Shown here piece after piece: positions 63,293 to 64,000 of a stretch of 64,000 bases of DNA (positions within the stretch are counted from its first letter, which is position 1; every line of letters begins with the position of its first letter). The stretch is from contig JADYYH010000039.1 of the NCBI GenBank assembly GCA_020853775.1, positions 43,227-107,226 on the forward strand, in the 5' to 3' direction. The notes below the pieces were generated by a model, which saw only the letters and a list, made by a program, of their open reading frames with translations, did no database searches and was not told where the DNA came from. This stretch comes from Nitrospira sp. GTDB taxonomy: Bacteria > Nitrospirota > Nitrospiria > Nitrospirales > Nitrospiraceae. The position numbers and the translations under genes are program-made.

Positions 63293-63658
63293 TCATTGTC
63301 CTGTCGTCCCAAGAAAAACTATGCCTTCGCTCCAGGGCGATGGACCGCTGTAAGCAGGACTTCTCCGGACAAATTCCTCAAGGCGACACCGCTCATCTTC
63401 AGAGGTTCGAATAAATTCGACGCCAAGCTTTGCACCTTCTACCCATCTGATTGCAGCCAGGGCCACGTGCAGGGGCGCTTGGTGATCGGGTAAGAATAAT
63501 CGCAGTTGCAGGTATTCGCCTGCAGTCATTTGTTTGGGGCTTTCGAGGAGACATCCAGGAAGAGAAAGATCTAAGATGCGCCCTTCCCCCACACAATTGT
63601 CTCCTGCAAACATTACCGAACAGTCCATAGGCACTCGCTGACTGTATCGATTCTGCAT
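63293..63658 (-). CDS. PilZ-domain protein
   Basis: This 121-residue PilZ protein starts MQNRYSQRVPMDCSVMFAGD, holding the RYSQR motif, and has DLSLPGCLLES as the second motif. ALAAIRWVEGAKLGVEFI is the final strand pair. A strong ribosome site (AGAGGAGG) precedes it. It lies 48 bases upstream of the other PilZ gene on the same strand, so both are probably cotranscribed; they are not close copies. Confidence 0.88.
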   Translation of the reverse strand: MQNRYSQRVPMDCSVMFAGDNCVGEGRILDLSLPGCLLESPKQMTAGEYLQLRLFLPDHQAPLHVALAAIRWVEGAKLGVEFIRTSEDERCRLEEFVRRSPAYSGPSPWSEGIVFLGTTGQ

Positions 63659-63782
63659 GGCGCCTCCTCTTCGTTTAGCCTAGGACCAAATACCTCCGCC
63701 TTCAAACTCGACTGTATTGCACGGACTGACCTTCGACTAGTCCTCAGAATTGTTAACCCTATAGGGGGGAACGTCCTGATTC

Positions 63783-64000
63783 TTACGCAGTCAGAGGAAA
63801 CGGAAGATTCACAGCAGAAAGTTCCGATATGACACCCACCGACATTTCGCGATTGAAATTTTTGATGGCACCATCTAGCAGGCTGCGGAAAAATCCGAGT
63901 TGAATGAGATAGCTGCGCCCCACCACTACTGACACGGGCCAGCGCAGCACCTCCTCGATGAAGCGGGTGCCCCTCGGAGCGCCTCGCGGGGGACCACAAC
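63783..64000 (-). CDS. C-terminal part of an unidentified protein
   Basis: On the minus strand a frame runs from the window edge to the TAA at 63785-63783, reading 72 residues with typical composition: TRFIEEVLRWPVSVVVGRSY, GFFRSLLDGAIKNFNREM, SVGVISELSAVNLPFPLTA. The start lies outside the window. A longer competing frame here (63613-63999) is rich in Ser, Arg and Cys and looks spurious. The family is unknown. Confidence 0.55.
   Translation of the reverse strand, partial: CGPPRGAPRGTRFIEEVLRWPVSVVVGRSYLIQLGFFRSLLDGAIKNFNREMSVGVISELSAVNLPFPLTA

Noticed and set aside
63613..63999. 128-codon minus-strand frame at the window end
   Set aside because: It overlaps the PilZ start and a better partial frame; its composition is Ser/Arg/Cys-rich and shadow-like.
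1..64000. CRISPR arrays, insertion sequences, prophage or rRNA operons
   Set aside because: No regularly spaced direct repeats, transposase or integrase genes, or rRNA sequence were seen.

Overview
This is a GC-rich, gene-dense bacterial chromosome segment. It encodes an outer-membrane lipoprotein pathway (lgt, lnt, lolC/D and many lipoproteins with lipoboxes), so the host is Gram-negative. The gene set is housekeeping genes, a complete trp operon, a bacterial topoisomerase VI, AddAB-type recombination nucleases, PilZ proteins and a sigma54-type regulator, with several Lys/Pro-rich secreted proteins. This resembles Nitrospira (Nitrospirota). That assignment is an inference from gene content and style, not from a search. 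There is no rRNA, CRISPR array, insertion sequence or prophage.

Layout. 1-8.9 kb (+): the end of a LysM protein, then trpE-trpG-trpD-trpC-(small lipoprotein)-trpF-trpB-trpA and a GAF-domain protein. 9-17.8 kb (-): a CsgG-like lipoprotein, a TraF-like outer-membrane protein, and the row lnt-prfB-lysS-lolC-lolD; prfB carries the classic +1 frameshift. 18-26.7 kb: accessory genes, including a membrane protein with a 40-residue companion, PilZ and VanZ proteins, a HugZ-like flavoprotein with an operator-like palindrome, a BamE-like lipoprotein followed by three paralogous lipoproteins, a broken 2OG-Fe(II) oxygenase, dodecin with a 58-aa partner, and a response regulator with PAS domains. 27-30.3 kb: topoisomerase VI B and A. 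30.3-37.7 kb: small secreted proteins, a DUF1800/DUF1501 pair, yacG, an NlpC/P60-like lipoprotein, pgm and a small thioredoxin-like protein. 37.8-44.8 kb: AddB-like and AddA-like proteins and a TPR lipoprotein. 44.8-59.1 kb: lgt, a YtxH protein behind a sigma54-like promoter, tRNA-Leu(UAA), small hypotheticals, DUF423, a dienelactone-hydrolase-like protein, a Gfo/Idh/MocA oxidoreductase, a stand-alone AsnC ligand domain, comM/yifB and clpB. 59.2-64 kb: a histidine kinase-lipoprotein-NtrC regulator operon with the architecture of GlrK-QseG-GlrR, two PilZ genes and a partial gene at the edge.

How the genes fit together. The trp genes make tryptophan from chorismate. Lgt, Lnt and LolCD mature and sort the many lipoproteins seen here. 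AddAB process double-strand breaks, ComM would act on recombination and topoisomerase VI handles topology. The kinase/NtrC operon would drive sigma54 promoters such as the one before the YtxH gene. Several intergenic regions carry dispersed repeat structures: two hairpin elements built of tandem 7-bp units and one 121-bp imperfect palindrome.
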